Shown here: piece by piece, positions 11,877-23,698 of the stretch
Numbering within the stretch: the stretch's first letter is position 1
How the letters are laid out: every line of letters begins with the position of its first letter
NCBI GenBank assembly: GCA_022695795.1
Contig: MU404197.1
Location: forward strand, 19,548-83,547
DNA: 64,000 bases
Origin: Biscogniauxia marginata
Taxonomy: Eukaryota; Ascomycota; Sordariomycetes; Xylariales; Xylariaceae
Direction: 5' to 3'
Notes under the pieces: model-generated
Databases searched by the model: none
Seen by the model: only the letters and a program-made list of their open reading frames with translations
What the model was told of the DNA's origin: nothing
Translations under genes and position numbers: made by a program

Positions 11877-12938
11877 CTAGATCCGAATCGGCATGGAATT
11901 CTTCCTAACCAAGCCGCTGCCCGAAGCGGCATTGCGCGGGATCAGCGAAAACTTGCAGGGGCGGCCGTGGACGAAGTCGGCCAGGTTGTGGATGGTGCCG
12001 TCGGCGATCTCGCGCAAAGCCTCGTGGGTGAAGAAGGCCTGGTGGCCGCAGACGAGGACGTTGTGAAAGGTGGTCAGGCGCATGAGCTCATCGTCGTCGA
12101 TGATGGTGCCCGAGTGATCGGTGTAGAAGAGCTTGCCCTCGCCCTCGTAGACGTCGAGCGCGAGGCCGCCGAGGTGGTGCCGTTTCAGGGCGGCGATGAC
12201 AGCGCGCGTGTTAATCAGCCCACCACGCGACGTGTTCACGAGCATGGCGCCCTCCCGCATCTGCGCTACCGTAGCCTCGTTGATGATGTGCTGCGTCTCG
12301 TCCATGAGAGGGCAGTGCAGGCTAACGATGTCGCTCTCTCGCAGCAGCGTCTCGAGATCCGTATACTCGCCGTACTTTTTGAAATCATCGCTCTCGAAGG
12401 GGTCGTAGGCTAGGAGGCGACAGCCGAAGCCGCTCATTATGCGCGCAAAGGAAATTCCGATACGACCGGTACCAACGACCCCAACCGTCTTGCCATTCAG
12501 GGTGCGGCCGAGCAGGCCGTTGAGGCTGAAGTTGCCCTCGCGTACGCGGTTGTAGGCGCGGTGGGTGTTACGGTTGAGGGTCTGGATCAGGGCGACGGCG
12601 AACTCGGCGACGGCCTCGGGCGAGTAGGATGGCACGTTGGCGACAGATAGATGAAGGCGTGATGCGGCAGCTAAGTCTACATTGTTGTACCCGGCACAGC
12701 GCAGAAGGATGGCACGCACGCCCAACGCGTGCAGGGACTCGAGCACCGGCTCGTTGAGTACATCGTTGACAAAGACGCAGATGGCGGCGGCACCCTTGGC
12801 CAGAGGAACGGTCTCGAGGGACAGGGCAAATTCGTGGTAGATAACCTCGATGCCGGCGGCGGGGTCGAGCTCGGTCGCGCGGGGCGTATTGAGGAAGAGC
12901 TTGTCGTAGGACTGAGCTGAGAAGACGGCGAGCTGCAT
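11877..12938 (-). CDS. D-lactate dehydrogenase (NAD-dependent 2-hydroxyacid dehydrogenase)
   Basis: A single uninterrupted reading frame of 353 residues. The protein belongs to the D-isomer-specific 2-hydroxyacid dehydrogenases. It has the NAD-binding GTGRIG at 156-161 followed by an acidic residue (AYDPF, D179), and the catalytic trio Arg238 (TSRGG), Glu267 (second Glu of YEGE) and His299 (GHQAFF). The surroundings of the active site resemble bacterial LdhA-type fermentative D-lactate dehydrogenases, which interconvert pyruvate and D-lactate with NADH in the cytosol; length is normal for that group. Unlike most longer genes here it has no intron, and its body is fairly GC-rich. Both traits would fit an old bacterial transfer but do not prove it. 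The promoter side (12939-13060) is packed with AGGTAGGT-type motifs. A related hydroxyacid substrate is possible. Confidence 0.9.
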   Translation of the reverse strand: MQLAVFSAQSYDKLFLNTPRATELDPAAGIEVIYHEFALSLETVPLAKGAAAICVFVNDVLNEPVLESLHALGVRAILLRCAGYNNVDLAAASRLHLSVANVPSYSPEAVAEFAVALIQTLNRNTHRAYNRVREGNFSLNGLLGRTLNGKTVGVVGTGRIGISFARIMSGFGCRLLAYDPFESDDFKKYGEYTDLETLLRESDIVSLHCPLMDETQHIINEATVAQMREGAMLVNTSRGGLINTRAVIAALKRHHLGGLALDVYEGEGKLFYTDHSGTIIDDDELMRLTTFHNVLVCGHQAFFTHEALREIADGTIHNLADFVHGRPCKFSLIPRNAASGSGLVRKNSMPIRI

Positions 12939-15112
12939 GATGCTGATGATGATTCGTTGCGCAGAGAGGTCGGAGTTACTACTCGTAGGTGAATTGCTAG
13001 GTAGGTATGCTAGGTAGGTGGATGGGTAGATAGGTAAGTAGGTTAGCTCGATATCTCTGCTTATTGTGAGTATACAGTAGAGTAGAGCAGGTTAGATGGC
13101 TGTCGGCTTGCTATGTGTACGAAGAAGAGTGCAGCGAGGAGTCATCCGAATGCGAAGGTTAGTGCAGTAGTCTTTTTAGGTTCCCGCTGTCCTTCCTAAC
13201 GCGAAAGTAGAGCACTGTAAGTTACACGGGTTTCCAAGCTTTGCTGGGCGCACATTTTCATGTGGTGTGGTCTCTTCGTAAATGCGGGAAAAGCAGTCCA
13301 TGGTTTCCGCCCATCGGAGGCGCTGAGAAACTTGGCAGCTGGAGATCACATATCGTCTCGATGACATCGGCTACATGGTCGCTTATACCTACCTGTATAG
13401 ATCGCCCGCAGTCCATTTGGATTGAGCTGATGCATCTCGAGCTTTCTTAGAAAATTGTGTAAAGTTGGAACGGAAGTTGAAGATTGGATGGTGGTGGATC
13501 GAAAGTTTCTCAGCAGATAAAGTTCTCCGAGTACGGCAGTGTCGATATGTGGCCGGCCGCCAGCTGCTGCCAGCTGTAACGCTGCCTTTTAGCCGCTATT
13601 CCTAATGTACACTAGGTACACAGATAGTCTCACGCCATCCGTCCACACTATCCCGGGCAGGGTCTGGTTAGCTAAACTTATAGGAATATCTTGGAAAACC
13701 TTGACCATGGCGTGAGTGTATCAAGACCCACGATAGCCAATTCAGATCTCATGGAAATTTATCGAGAAAGTACCATGAGATACAAGTAGGCAGGTGATGT
13801 GACTATAGGGAGACTATGGCGAAAGGTTATCTAAGCCCCTGTCAGAATTTAATAATTCATTCCTCTGACTGCTGTCCATCTCCAGGGAAGTGGTGAAGAA
13901 CCAATGAATTTGGCCTTAGCTTAGATTTCGTAGTGCAACACGCACTACCGTAATTAATAGAACCAACCCACTTACAACAACTCTTGTTCCCCTTTGCTTT
14001 GTGTGGCCCTACAACACATTTGACTATGGAATACTTCAACAATTCGAGTAAACTACAAGTCGACGTCTTTCCTTGATGTTCAGGTTATTAAAGAACAGAC
14101 GGAACTAATATCCATACCTAGTTCTATGCCAACAGCTCAGGATATAGATAGACAATTATAAATTAGCCTTGATCCTAACGTGGATTTCATCTTTACAGTT
14201 CATTAGGTACTAGTCATTAGGTATTTATCGGTATATCACAGCAACCGCTCGGAGTCCTCCTTTGCCCATAAAGAGTCATACATCAGTATATTAAAAGTCA
14301 ATATTTCAATCGGCGTAGCCTTTCATGATTATATTCCAGATTGTCGCGTGTTTTACCTTCAATAATCGCATGAAGAGCAATTTCAATAGCATGCCATCTC
14401 TCAATCTACTACTATGTAGGGATAGGTAATGTTGCTATATATCACTGCATATGCGTGAAGATAGTATTATTCTCTAATAGGAACACTAATAAATCAAACA
14501 ACTTAGGTAGTTTAATCTAATAAGTATACACAATTGTCTACTAAACAGCTTTCTGGCTCACCTTCAACTCCCCCAATCTAAAGAGCTAATCCTATTGGTG
14601 TGTATAGGGCGTAATCGTTACTACGTATGTACACCGGTAGTTTCCCCATGGCGAGCACCTCATAGCCCCGGTTCAAATTTTGAACGGAACGCGAACCGGT
14701 CTATTGCTACCAAGAACTAGTTGCACCTTGATCGGCACCACAACACCATAATCACGACAATGCACCCGATCTGGCAGGTAAGTATTCTTACCCGTATTCC
14801 CCGCTCACTGACGCGAATACCCTCGTAAATTGCACATCATCTGAAGAAGTTTAGCTCAATCCATGGATACACACTACTACCGTTACAAATCACTGCCACC
14901 ACCAACGTCATCGTGTAATTATCTGGGCGTCTTAATTATTTGTCTACCTACCAGGCATATACCATGCAGCTAACGCGGGGTATTGGGGGAATACGTTGGG
15001 GTAGCTATATTTTATAGCTGAATGCCCTAACTTTACTCAAGTATTCACCTACACACCTATGTGAACGTCGTTTATAAAGCAGCAGTCCATCCCCACGACC
15101 AAAAAATTCAGA
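12939..15112. other. 2.2 kb gene-free region between divergent genes
   Basis: The left part is the promoter side of the D-lactate dehydrogenase, with a run of GCTAGGTAGGTA-like motifs at about 12994-13045. The rest is moderately AT-rich with no supported gene. The right end should contain the promoter of the M28 peptidase. Confidence 0.55.
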
Positions 15113-17404
15113 ATGTGGTGGAGTACTAGAAGTCAAGCGGTGACTACGCTGCTGCTCGCTTATTGCCAGGCTTGCCTACACGAGCATCACTTCCATAGAT
15201 CGGTCCTGAAGAGACAAGATACACCTCTAACACCCCTCACTCCAGAAGAAACTATCCTGGTGGAGGCTATCTCAAACACTTCAATCTCGGGATGGTCGTA
15301 TTATTACACTCACGGATACCACATTGCGGGGACGAACAGGACCATGGCTCAGTGGACGGCAGACCGTTGGGGTGAAAATGGTTGGAACTCTACCGTCGTG
15401 GCCTACGACGTCTTCATCAATTACCCTGTCAATAAATCCCTAAGCTTAACATACGCAAACGGTAGTATCTTCCAACCGTCACTAGAGGAAGCCGTATTGA
15501 GCCAAGACGAGACAACTAGTTATCCTAATCGCGTGCCCACATTCCACGGCTACTCGGCCAGCGGTAGCGCCGACGCGGAGTTCGTCTATATCGGCCGTGG
15601 CCAGCAAGTCGACTTCGACAGGTTGGTTGAGCTTGAAGTTCCCCTTGAAGGGAAGATCGCCATTTCTCGATACGGAGGGCCATTTAGGGGCCTGAAAGTC
15701 AAAAACGCTCAAGAACACAATATGATCGGGGTTATCACTTTCACCGATACAGCTGATGACGGAAACATAACCGAGGCGAACGGATACGCAGCGTACCCCG
15801 ACGGCCCTGCACGGAACCCGACCTCGGTACAGCGAGGCAGCGTGCAGTTCCTTTCTACTTATCCAGGCGATCCAACCACGCCGGGATATCCCTCCAAGGA
15901 AGACTCACCGAGGGCCGATCCCAGCCCAGTTCTACCTAGAATTCCCTCGATACCGATTTCGTACATTAACGCGATTCCATTCCTTGCCGCCCTTGATGGA
16001 TACGGGGTAACTGGAGAGGAAGTCAATCGCACGAATTGGGTGGGCGCCCTAAATGTTTCTTATAGTACCGGCCCGGCACCGGGTACGACAATCAGCTTGA
16101 GCAATCTAATGGAAGAAACTTATACACCGATCTGGAATACTATTGGGATCATCAACGGCACAAACGCAGACGAGACCATTGTTATTGGAAACCACAGAGA
16201 TGCCTGGATTGTCGGAGGCGCTGCTGACCCGAACAGCGGGAGTGCTATTGTAGTTGAACTAGCAAAGGCCTTTGGCAAGCTGCTGGCGCAGAGTTGGAAA
16301 CCGACGAGAAATATTGTCTTGGGCTCCTGGGACGGGGAGGAATACGGGCTGCTTGGGTCAACTGAATGGGTTGAGGAATACATACCTTGGTTGACTGACA
16401 CGGCTGTTTCGTATCTTAATGTTGATGTTGGCGCATCTGGGGTATTTCCATACATCGACGCTACACCTGAGCTACATTCGATAGCGACCGAAACCATGAA
16501 AAAGGTTTTGTGGTTAGACACGAATAGGACCATGTACGACGTATGGTATGAGTACACCGGGGGTGACATAGGAGTCCTAGGAAGCGGTAGTGATTACACG
16601 GCCTTCGTTCACAACGGCATTGGTGCAGTAAGTAAAGCACTGGTAGCAAAAGCAAAGCCCGTCCAGAGGTTAACATCAGACAGATTGATATGGGTGCAAA
16701 TCCTGGCGAGAACGACGCTGTTTACCATTACCATAGCAACTTCGACTCTTACCATTGGATGTCGACGTTTGGTGATCCGGGGTTCCTGGCCCATAAGTAC
16801 ATAGCTCAGGTAAGGCCACCTAACCGCCTAGCATTCTCGTGTGCACAATTGGCTAATATTCTGCCAGTACCTTGCGCTTTTGGCTTATAATCTAGCCAGC
16901 CCAGAGCGGATTCAGTTCGATGTGCCGAACTGGGCTACACAGATGGATAAGTATTACGACGAGTTGATCACAACAATTAACTCCACCTCGGAGACATTGG
17001 ATACTTCTGCTCTCCGTAGTGCACTAGACGAGTTCACGCTAAGAGCGCAAGAGGTTCAAGCTCTCGACGACCAGGCAGTAGCAACGAATGACCCGGCGTT
17101 GACAACGTTGGTGAACCATAAGTACCGAGACTTCCAGCGCGGCTTCGTGTCTCAAGGAGGTCTTCCGGATCGAGAGTTTTTCAAACATCTTATCTTTGCG
17201 CCGGGCCTCGACACAGGTTCGTATCTCCAGCATTACCTTCTTAAACCGAGTAGTCGTATTAGCTAATACGTTCTAGGGTATGCGCCAACTACGTTTCCCG
17301 GGATCACAGAGGCTTTTAATGCTGGCAATCTCACACTTGCGGCCGAATTCGTACAAAAGACAGCAGATGCGATTCTCAGGGCCGCGAACATCATCAGGAC
17401 CTAG
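15113..17404 (+). CDS. Secreted or vacuolar M28 zinc metallopeptidase, glutamate carboxypeptidase II-like
   Basis: Four exons: 15113-16627, 16669-16809, 16868-17216 and 17277-17404 (introns 41, 58 and 60 nt). Phases agree, giving 710 residues. The N-terminus is a likely signal peptide (hydrophobic core TTLLLAYCQACL), followed by a possible Kex2 site LKRQ near residue 35. A protease-associated domain is expected around 150-330. The M28 catalytic domain carries the two-zinc ligands: His361 (NHRDAW), Asp372 (AADPNSG), Glu409/Glu410 (DGEEYG), Asp438 (NVDVGAS) and His527 (YHYHSNFDSY). A helical C-terminal dimerisation domain ends the protein. The family removes C-terminal acidic or N-terminal residues from peptides, outside the cell or in the vacuole. 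Many N-glycosylation sequons (NST, NRT, NGT) support passage through the secretory route. It converges with a small secreted protein gene 360 nt downstream. Confidence 0.93.
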
Positions 17405-17764
17405 AGTGCTAGAGAATTTTATTTATACCATGAGGAGTCACTGTGTAGCTGGTATAGTCGGTTAGAATTTACGCTTGAGCAAAGACAGAACACCTCAAAT
17501 ATCGACATGGTATATGGTGGTTAAAAGGATCGATTGATTATCGCCAGTTGCCTGTGCTAATAATAATAGTACTATCTATTAGTTTATAGTATAATGTGTC
17601 TAATGCCCGCCCAAAACACCGGCCCACATGCAATTCATGTCCATTCCTGAGTGAATAAATGCCGTAAGCGGCCCCCATTCCATGTCTTAACCCTTGCGCC
17701 CTATCCGAGGGGCTCCCTAAGATAAGCAAATACCATCATTTCATCACGTCTCTCCCCATCTTCT
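17405..17764. other. Convergent intergenic spacer
   Basis: A 360-nt spacer between the 3' ends of the peptidase (+) and the small secreted protein (-). It is AT-rich, with no gene seen. Confidence 0.6.
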
Positions 17765-18427
17765 CTAACAAGAATATTCGACGAAGAACCCATTCTTGTC
17801 GTCCTGGTCGAAGTAAACGTGACCCTCTCCGCTTTCCTCCTTGTCGATCGACAGGTGGAAGTACATATTCTCGGCGCACGAGTAAGGGCCCAGGGTGTGG
17901 TTGGCGGCGCCGTACTGGGGGAGGTCCCATCTGGTGAAGTCGGCGTGCCTCCTCTCGGGCGTCGTCGACGCCTCGATGTACGGCTGCACGGCCCCGTACG
18001 AGATGGACTCGCCGTCGGCGGGAAATCCGTTGAGCTGCAGCACGGAGGTCAGGCCGTTGCCCGAGACGACGAAGTTCCGCTCGTCGGCCTCGGCCTGGAT
18101 CCAGATCACGGTGCACGTCTTGGCCTCGGCCGGCACGCCCCGTACCACCATCGCCTGCTCCCGCGTCTCCGTCTCCGAGCTCGTCGACTGTACTTCGATG
18201 TGTGTCACGGGCGCCTCGGCGGCGTCCGGCCGCGCCGGGTACAGGTTGTATAGCGTCGGCGCAGCCCTCGCGGATCCCGTGGGACACGCTGCGGCGGCGG
18301 CCGAGGAGGAGGGGACGGGCTGACGGCGGTTGAGCTGACCGTAGGAACTTGTGCCGGTGATAGGGCTCGCCGCCGCGACAGCTACGAAGCAGGCCAATGA
18401 GGTAGTGATTCCGGAGAAGTAATGCAT
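17765..18427 (-). CDS. Small secreted cysteine-containing protein, function unknown
   Basis: A single exon encodes 220 residues. The first 20 or so form a signal peptide (SLACFVAVAAAS then PITG), followed by a dibasic NRRQ at about 33-36 that could be a Kex2 propeptide site and then a Ser/Ala-rich linker. The mature part keeps four cysteines (about 48, 105, 183 and the terminal residue 220), enough for two disulfides. The C-terminal half has regular beta-type alternation with WDLPQYG, GPYSCAENMYFHL and a final FFVEYSC. I do not recognise the family with certainty; it resembles fungal extracellular beta-sandwich proteins and fits the general profile of an effector candidate (small, secreted, disulfide-bonded). 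The coding part is very GC-rich compared with its flanks. It is convergent with the secreted M28 peptidase. Confidence 0.78.
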   Translation of the reverse strand: MHYFSGITTSLACFVAVAAASPITGTSSYGQLNRRQPVPSSSAAAAACPTGSARAAPTLYNLYPARPDAAEAPVTHIEVQSTSSETETREQAMVVRGVPAEAKTCTVIWIQAEADERNFVVSGNGLTSVLQLNGFPADGESISYGAVQPYIEASTTPERRHADFTRWDLPQYGAANHTLGPYSCAENMYFHLSIDKEESGEGHVYFDQDDKNGFFVEYSC

Positions 18428-21400
18428 TGTTTGATCGAGTTGATATTATAGTGTATGGTGTGTTTGATGTGGTAATAACAGGAAGTACACTGGTTTCTAG
18501 TGACTTATTCAGGCCAAGAGAACAAGCAAATAAAGACGTCCGACGAAAGGATCGTTATTGTTGAAGATGGATAAGGTACGATAAGACACCTACGACGAGG
18601 AAGGTGAAATTACAATGTTTAAATACACACAAGAAGTTTTGGTGTAAATACAGTAGTGCCTACAGGTGCGGAGGTTGGGCCCTGCATGACATCGACAACC
18701 AACAACTCGGCCGGGGAGGGGGCTATGTTCCGGGCTGACGGACTTAGAATAACATCTGTACGCCGAATCCACAGACGACAGGGGAGTAGGCAAGTAATAA
18801 CTCGCCAAGCTTCTGGCCGTGGAACCATCATCTTCTCATTCTGGAGCCTAAAGTTCGAGTAGATCTCCCAGTTGCCAAGGTGACTAGCTCATAGGCCGCT
18901 CATAGGTTGCTCATAGGCTACTCAGAGGGTAGAGCTGCTGGCCGTCCTAACCAAACGTATGGCTAGCTATCGTAGCTATCGGGCATTTGCATGGTGGCGG
19001 TGAGGAGCGAAGGTAAGCGGTCGTCGTGGCACCGTTTAGGGGTTGATTGTGGTAGAGTCCACATCGCTTTGCCACCCCAGAAATCCTGCCCACGATCCCT
19101 TTTTCGGCCCTTGCTTTGGCAATCAACTCAGAGAAACTGCCTGACTGCTGACATCAACCTCTCTTATTGACAATCAACCAAGTAAACAAATATTCTAGAT
19201 AAGCAAAAGTCGAGTGCGGAGTCGCCCGAGCCCCTCTATCCCATGGGAATATCACCATAGGCGAGGTGGTTGGTCAGAAAAGATTTGCACTCTAGCACGG
19301 GCTGCGATCTGCACCGGACGGTTGCAAATCTTTTTCTTTCTTTCTTTGTCAACCACCTTGATATTTGCAACTCTCTTTAAACCGTAGGGCCATTTCTTCT
19401 TGATACTGTACTAAACGAATGGAGCCCACTAGGTAGTTCAAGCTCCTCGGGATATTCGAATTCTGATTGTTCCGTACTGGACTGGATTGGCTGCGAGGGT
19501 CAAGCAGCCAAGACTAAGACTGGGATTCTCCAAATTGACCACATTTAAACAGTTTCTATTTTAAACCTTCGCACCCTGCGCCAACCCGACAAGTCAAGTC
19601 AGCTTCTCTGCTCGTGAGGCGCCGTAAGACAATACCTATACGTGCTAGTATGTACAGAATACGTCTTATCTAAGAGCGTTCGAACACTGCCAACGAATAT
19701 ACGACTGATTTAAGTACCTAGGTACCTACCTATTTATACTCATACGTGTTGGCTAGCACATAAGGTTATCTGCAATGTAACGTAGCGAGTGTCGGCTTAG
19801 CATTACACTAATGTAAGTATGCATTCGCTCATCTGCCATGTTGCCAATGGGATCGTGTGTCCCCTGCAGCATTGTAGATCCCCCACTACCTTCACCTGAG
19901 GTAATTAAGAGAGTTTGCGCTTTTATCCGAAAAGCGAGATGAGGATATAAAATGACTAAGCATGGAATCTGTAAAATGACAGATATGTATGGGGTTTATG
20001 GTAATAAGTCACATTATGCGAGGACATAGCGGATTCTAGAACCAAGAAGGAAGTGTGGGAATAGGTAGCCTAAACGCTTTGTGAGGTAAAGAAATGGTAA
20101 CTTTACAGCAACAAATGTTCTTTCTGGCTGGTCCATGAATCTACTAGGTAGGTACCTAGTTAGGGAAATAAGACGTTAGGTTCAACGTTGCTATGCTATT
20201 CCTAATGACTAAACCACACTCCGCCGTATGGTAAGCAGAGTTTAAAAGATCTTAGTTCAAACTTAATGCGAGTCAATTCATTAGGTCGCTTGGTAAACAT
20301 TACTTCTTTAAGTTGTTAAGTGTTGCTGCCTATTGTCTTGGATATAACTCTAGGGGTCCTCATTACTAAAACAGGTGTCAAGATGATAACTGTCATATAC
20401 AGCTACAAGGCATCTTAAGCTATCGTGTATATAAAGGGGATAGGTCTTCTCATCTTCCAGATATTCTCCTACCTTTACTCTGGCAACTTCATAACTCCGT
20501 ATCTCAATAATAATGGCATGCCGATCATAGATTTAGGTATAATAAGAAGGGGCTAGATCACTAAATTATGTACTCCAAGTGAATTTCTAGTTTAAATATT
20601 TTTATTACATAGTTAAACAAGGCTATAAGCTATTTTGAGGTTATACGGTCATCTTAGGCGAGTTAATTTCAGGGTCTCAATGTATCGTAAATATACAAAG
20701 AGGTTGTTATATCTAGTAGTTAAGGAAGATTATATCAAATTTAATTATAAAATATAAAATTAACTGTCTGTTTAAAGTTAGCATCACCTTAATGAATGAA
20801 AGACACTATCTTGGGGCGTTAATCATTTCCTCTCATTATGTCATTAGGGCAATAAGTAACAAAGTCTAGAATATCATAATTTGTGTGCATTTATAGGCTG
20901 CTTGGCGAATATCGATTGGGTGTAATATGTCACCCAAGTGTTTGGGTTTCATTGTATTAGGTTTCTCGATACAACTATAAAACTATTTTGGCTCCCTTGA
21001 CAAGACAGAAAGAGCAAGGCTTGAACCATGAAAAGATTAAAGGAGTTGATCAGGCCATACCACTTCGCGTGTCTAATTTGTATGATTAACATTAATTCGC
21101 TACCATGACACGTATTGAAAGATATCATCCTATTTAGCACATCCATCGCACGAGTTTCGTAGTATTCGTCTTCGTGAGCATGTGATATGCGAGGCTCACG
21201 TTTTGTGCAAATATGCATATAAATGTTGAAGAGTTGGTATAGAAGCCTCCAGGACTGGAAGTTCTGGGATCTAAAAATGGAATCCTTTATACCACCTAAC
21301 CACCATAGGACGGACGTGTTCTTTTACGTAACCTTTGCAGTTGTGGCACTAGATGTGGCAGTATACCGGGGTGAGCTGCGGTCCTTTGAACTCTGTCGCG

Positions 21401-21637
21401 GCACAGCCATCGTTAAATAGTGACTCGACTAAGCAAGACTGAGTGAGTAGGAGTGCGTGGTGCCTAATGAGCCCTAATTCAACCCCGAAGGGCACTAGCT
21501 CTCATTAGAACATACGAGTTCTTCCATCGAGAGCGAACACAGAAAACTGGCCAAGAGTAAGCCCTGGATACATGTAATTCCGTCGTGGTCTGTTGTGACA
21601 ATTTCAAGGAGAACCTCCGTCATGCCCGTTTCCCCAA
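18428..21637. other. 3.2 kb gene-free region
   Basis: No supported gene. The region becomes AT-rich between about 20300 and 20950. It contains an 11-bp tandem repeat (18887-18930) and one TACCTAGGTA palindrome (19715-19724). A few 70-90-codon open frames look like chance. Confidence 0.55.
18887..18930. repeat. 11-bp tandem repeat, four units
   Basis: The unit GCTCATAGGNN occurs at 18887-18897, 18898-18908 and 18909-18919. A fourth degenerate unit (ACTCAGAGGGT) follows at 18920-18930. Confidence 0.85.
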
Positions 21638-22201
21638 CTAAATATGGTCTGTAAGCCATCGCAATGCCTTCTCGTAACCCTGTCTGAAAGCAAGGGAGCA
21701 CATACATAGCTTAATAGGCCGAGTATAGAAGTGTTCTAAGTCGAGCTCGTAGCGTAGTTCCTCCTCTGAGACGGCATACAGATGGTCGATTTTGTTTCCT
21801 AACACCACGATCGGAATTGCCTGCATCTCCTTTGTAGCTAGCAGAGCATCGAGCTCGGCCTTTACCTCGACGAATCGCTGGTGATCCGCTGCGTCAACGA
21901 GGAAGATGATTCCGGCAACGCCATGGAGATGATCATTCCAGAATCGTCAGCCTTGCTGGCAGCCACCGGAATTAATTGCCACGAACCTGACATTGTGGAT
22001 CACTAGCTCTTCCGACGTGGAATGTAGGGTAGGTTGGGGACCTTCCGGTCTATGGTGAGCCATTTGCATCAGTAATGTCGACTTTCCAGCCTTATTTAGT
22101 CCGAGTATGAGGATCTTGATCTTCTTGTTAAGCAGACCGAAGAATCCCATGAAGCTGTAGACCCAGTTAAGAATCTCCATCTCACTGGTAGGTATTGGCA
22201 C
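21638..22201 (-). pseudogene. SAR1-type small GTPase copy with in-frame stop
   Basis: The reading frame aligns along its whole length with SAR1, the GTPase that starts COPII coat assembly at the endoplasmic reticulum. Seen in order: NWVYSFMGFFGLLNKK (amphipathic N-terminus), P-loop GLNKAGKST, switch I QPTLHSTSEEL, switch II region SGGCQQ, then FLVDAADHQRF, guanine-specificity motif GNKID, and a C-terminal QGYEKALRWL. A TGA codon at 21949-21947 interrupts the frame directly after CQQG, where SAR1 has an arginine, with no shift of frame. Other changes also argue against function: the switch II Asp is Asn, the catalytic His is Cys, and the loop before the last strand is shortened. The copy has no intron over 188 codons. 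The real start may be the internal Met in SEMEILN. Divergence suggests an old duplicate, not the main SAR1 gene of the organism. Confidence 0.82.
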
Positions 22202-23698
22202 TGGACAAGAGTAATAGCCGCCAAGGAACTGTGTCTTTTTTCGCGCAATGGCGGGACCAGATCTCGTGTGGGCTAGGTTATATATATATACATATAAGGT
22301 ATATCCGATAGGTGTGTGGTTGAAAGTCCTGATGTGAACTTTGTGAAAAGATTTAGACTTCTATGCGGTAGCGGTACCTTGGAACCATCCAAAAACTACA
22401 GTATGTCATTCGATGGGACAAGAGCTTGTTCTCAAGGGCTTGGGGCAGAAGAAGCATTTGTATTAACTGGTACTCTATTCATGCGAGGGAAAGCACTCAA
22501 AAGCAAATCCCAAGCCCAGGAGAGGCAAGTGAAGCTCCTTGTTTACAGTTCGCGGGAAAGCAGCTAATAACGCATGCCTACTCCCCGTACCATCTAAGAA
22601 AGAGAGTAGGCACTGTGGGCGCGTACCTAGGTACCTATACCTTAACCATTTCCTCCATGTGCCTATCTCGGAGGCATCTATGTCTCTGAATTCGTATGTT
22701 TGATATTGCATGACAACAGTCGTCACCATAACCATATAAATCCCAGGTAGGCAAAGGTGGGGGTTTTTTTTTGAGGGAAACATGCTACGAAGGCCAGTCA
22801 AGGGCGTAAACATCGGCGGAGTCCTGCTATAGATAGACCTATATATGAGAACTTATAGTTACGAGGAATATGAAGGGCATTGTTATTGGGCCATGAAATG
22901 GAACCATTAGTAAGGGACAGACGTTTGAAATCTCCCAATAATACCATGCAGTGGCGCTCTTGTTAAGGAAGTTTGGAATGAATTCATTAGGTCCTCCTAG
23001 TGGGATTGTCCTTCGATAGTAATCCTGCCGCTATTTTAGGTGTGTGATGAGTATTGCCGATCATAGCTTAGACATCACATTCGGGGTCCCATCGAGACAG
23101 GCTACAGCCTTACTCTACATGAGCCTCCGTTTTTACCTTTAATCAAGTTGGATACAACTACAATTGAATAGTCAGTGATCCCACGGTGGAGAAGTAGCCT
23201 ACGTACACTCCCACGCCATGATACAAATCCCTTGACGCGGTGCTACGCTGCTACGATACTGCTACACTACTAGATGGTTGGCTTAATCTCCTCATGTACA
23301 AGCCGAGTCACAGGCACGTTGGCGTTTTTCCTAACGTCGACTGCCAAATATCGCAGTACCTCGAGAGCGTCGTTTCCGGTATCGCTGTTGGAAAGAAACC
23401 TTACCTGCCGGACAGTTGACATAAACTATTCAATCTAACTTTTTCGCGGACTAGCTTTTCGGGGAATGATCCAGAAACAGGAAATAGCTCTACTAAGCTT
23501 AACCTACTTCGGAAGATCGTTCCATAGGTAGGATCATATACCTCGGTGTATCATTGTTCGACAAATGATAGATGCGGGGTTAGATTAGCGATGAGCTTGA
23601 ACCGTTATGCTTGCGGGCTCTTGAAAATATCAGGATATTCCAAGCATCACTATAACCGCCGTGGCAATTACTCAGAAAAGGGTCTAGAAGTTATAGCG
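22202..23698. other. Intergenic region without a supported gene
   Basis: Upstream flank of the GTPase pseudogene and promoter side of the esterase. It contains a TACCTAGGTA palindrome at 22624-22633 and a short TA run near 22279-22292. No gene or RNA is recognised. Confidence 0.55.
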
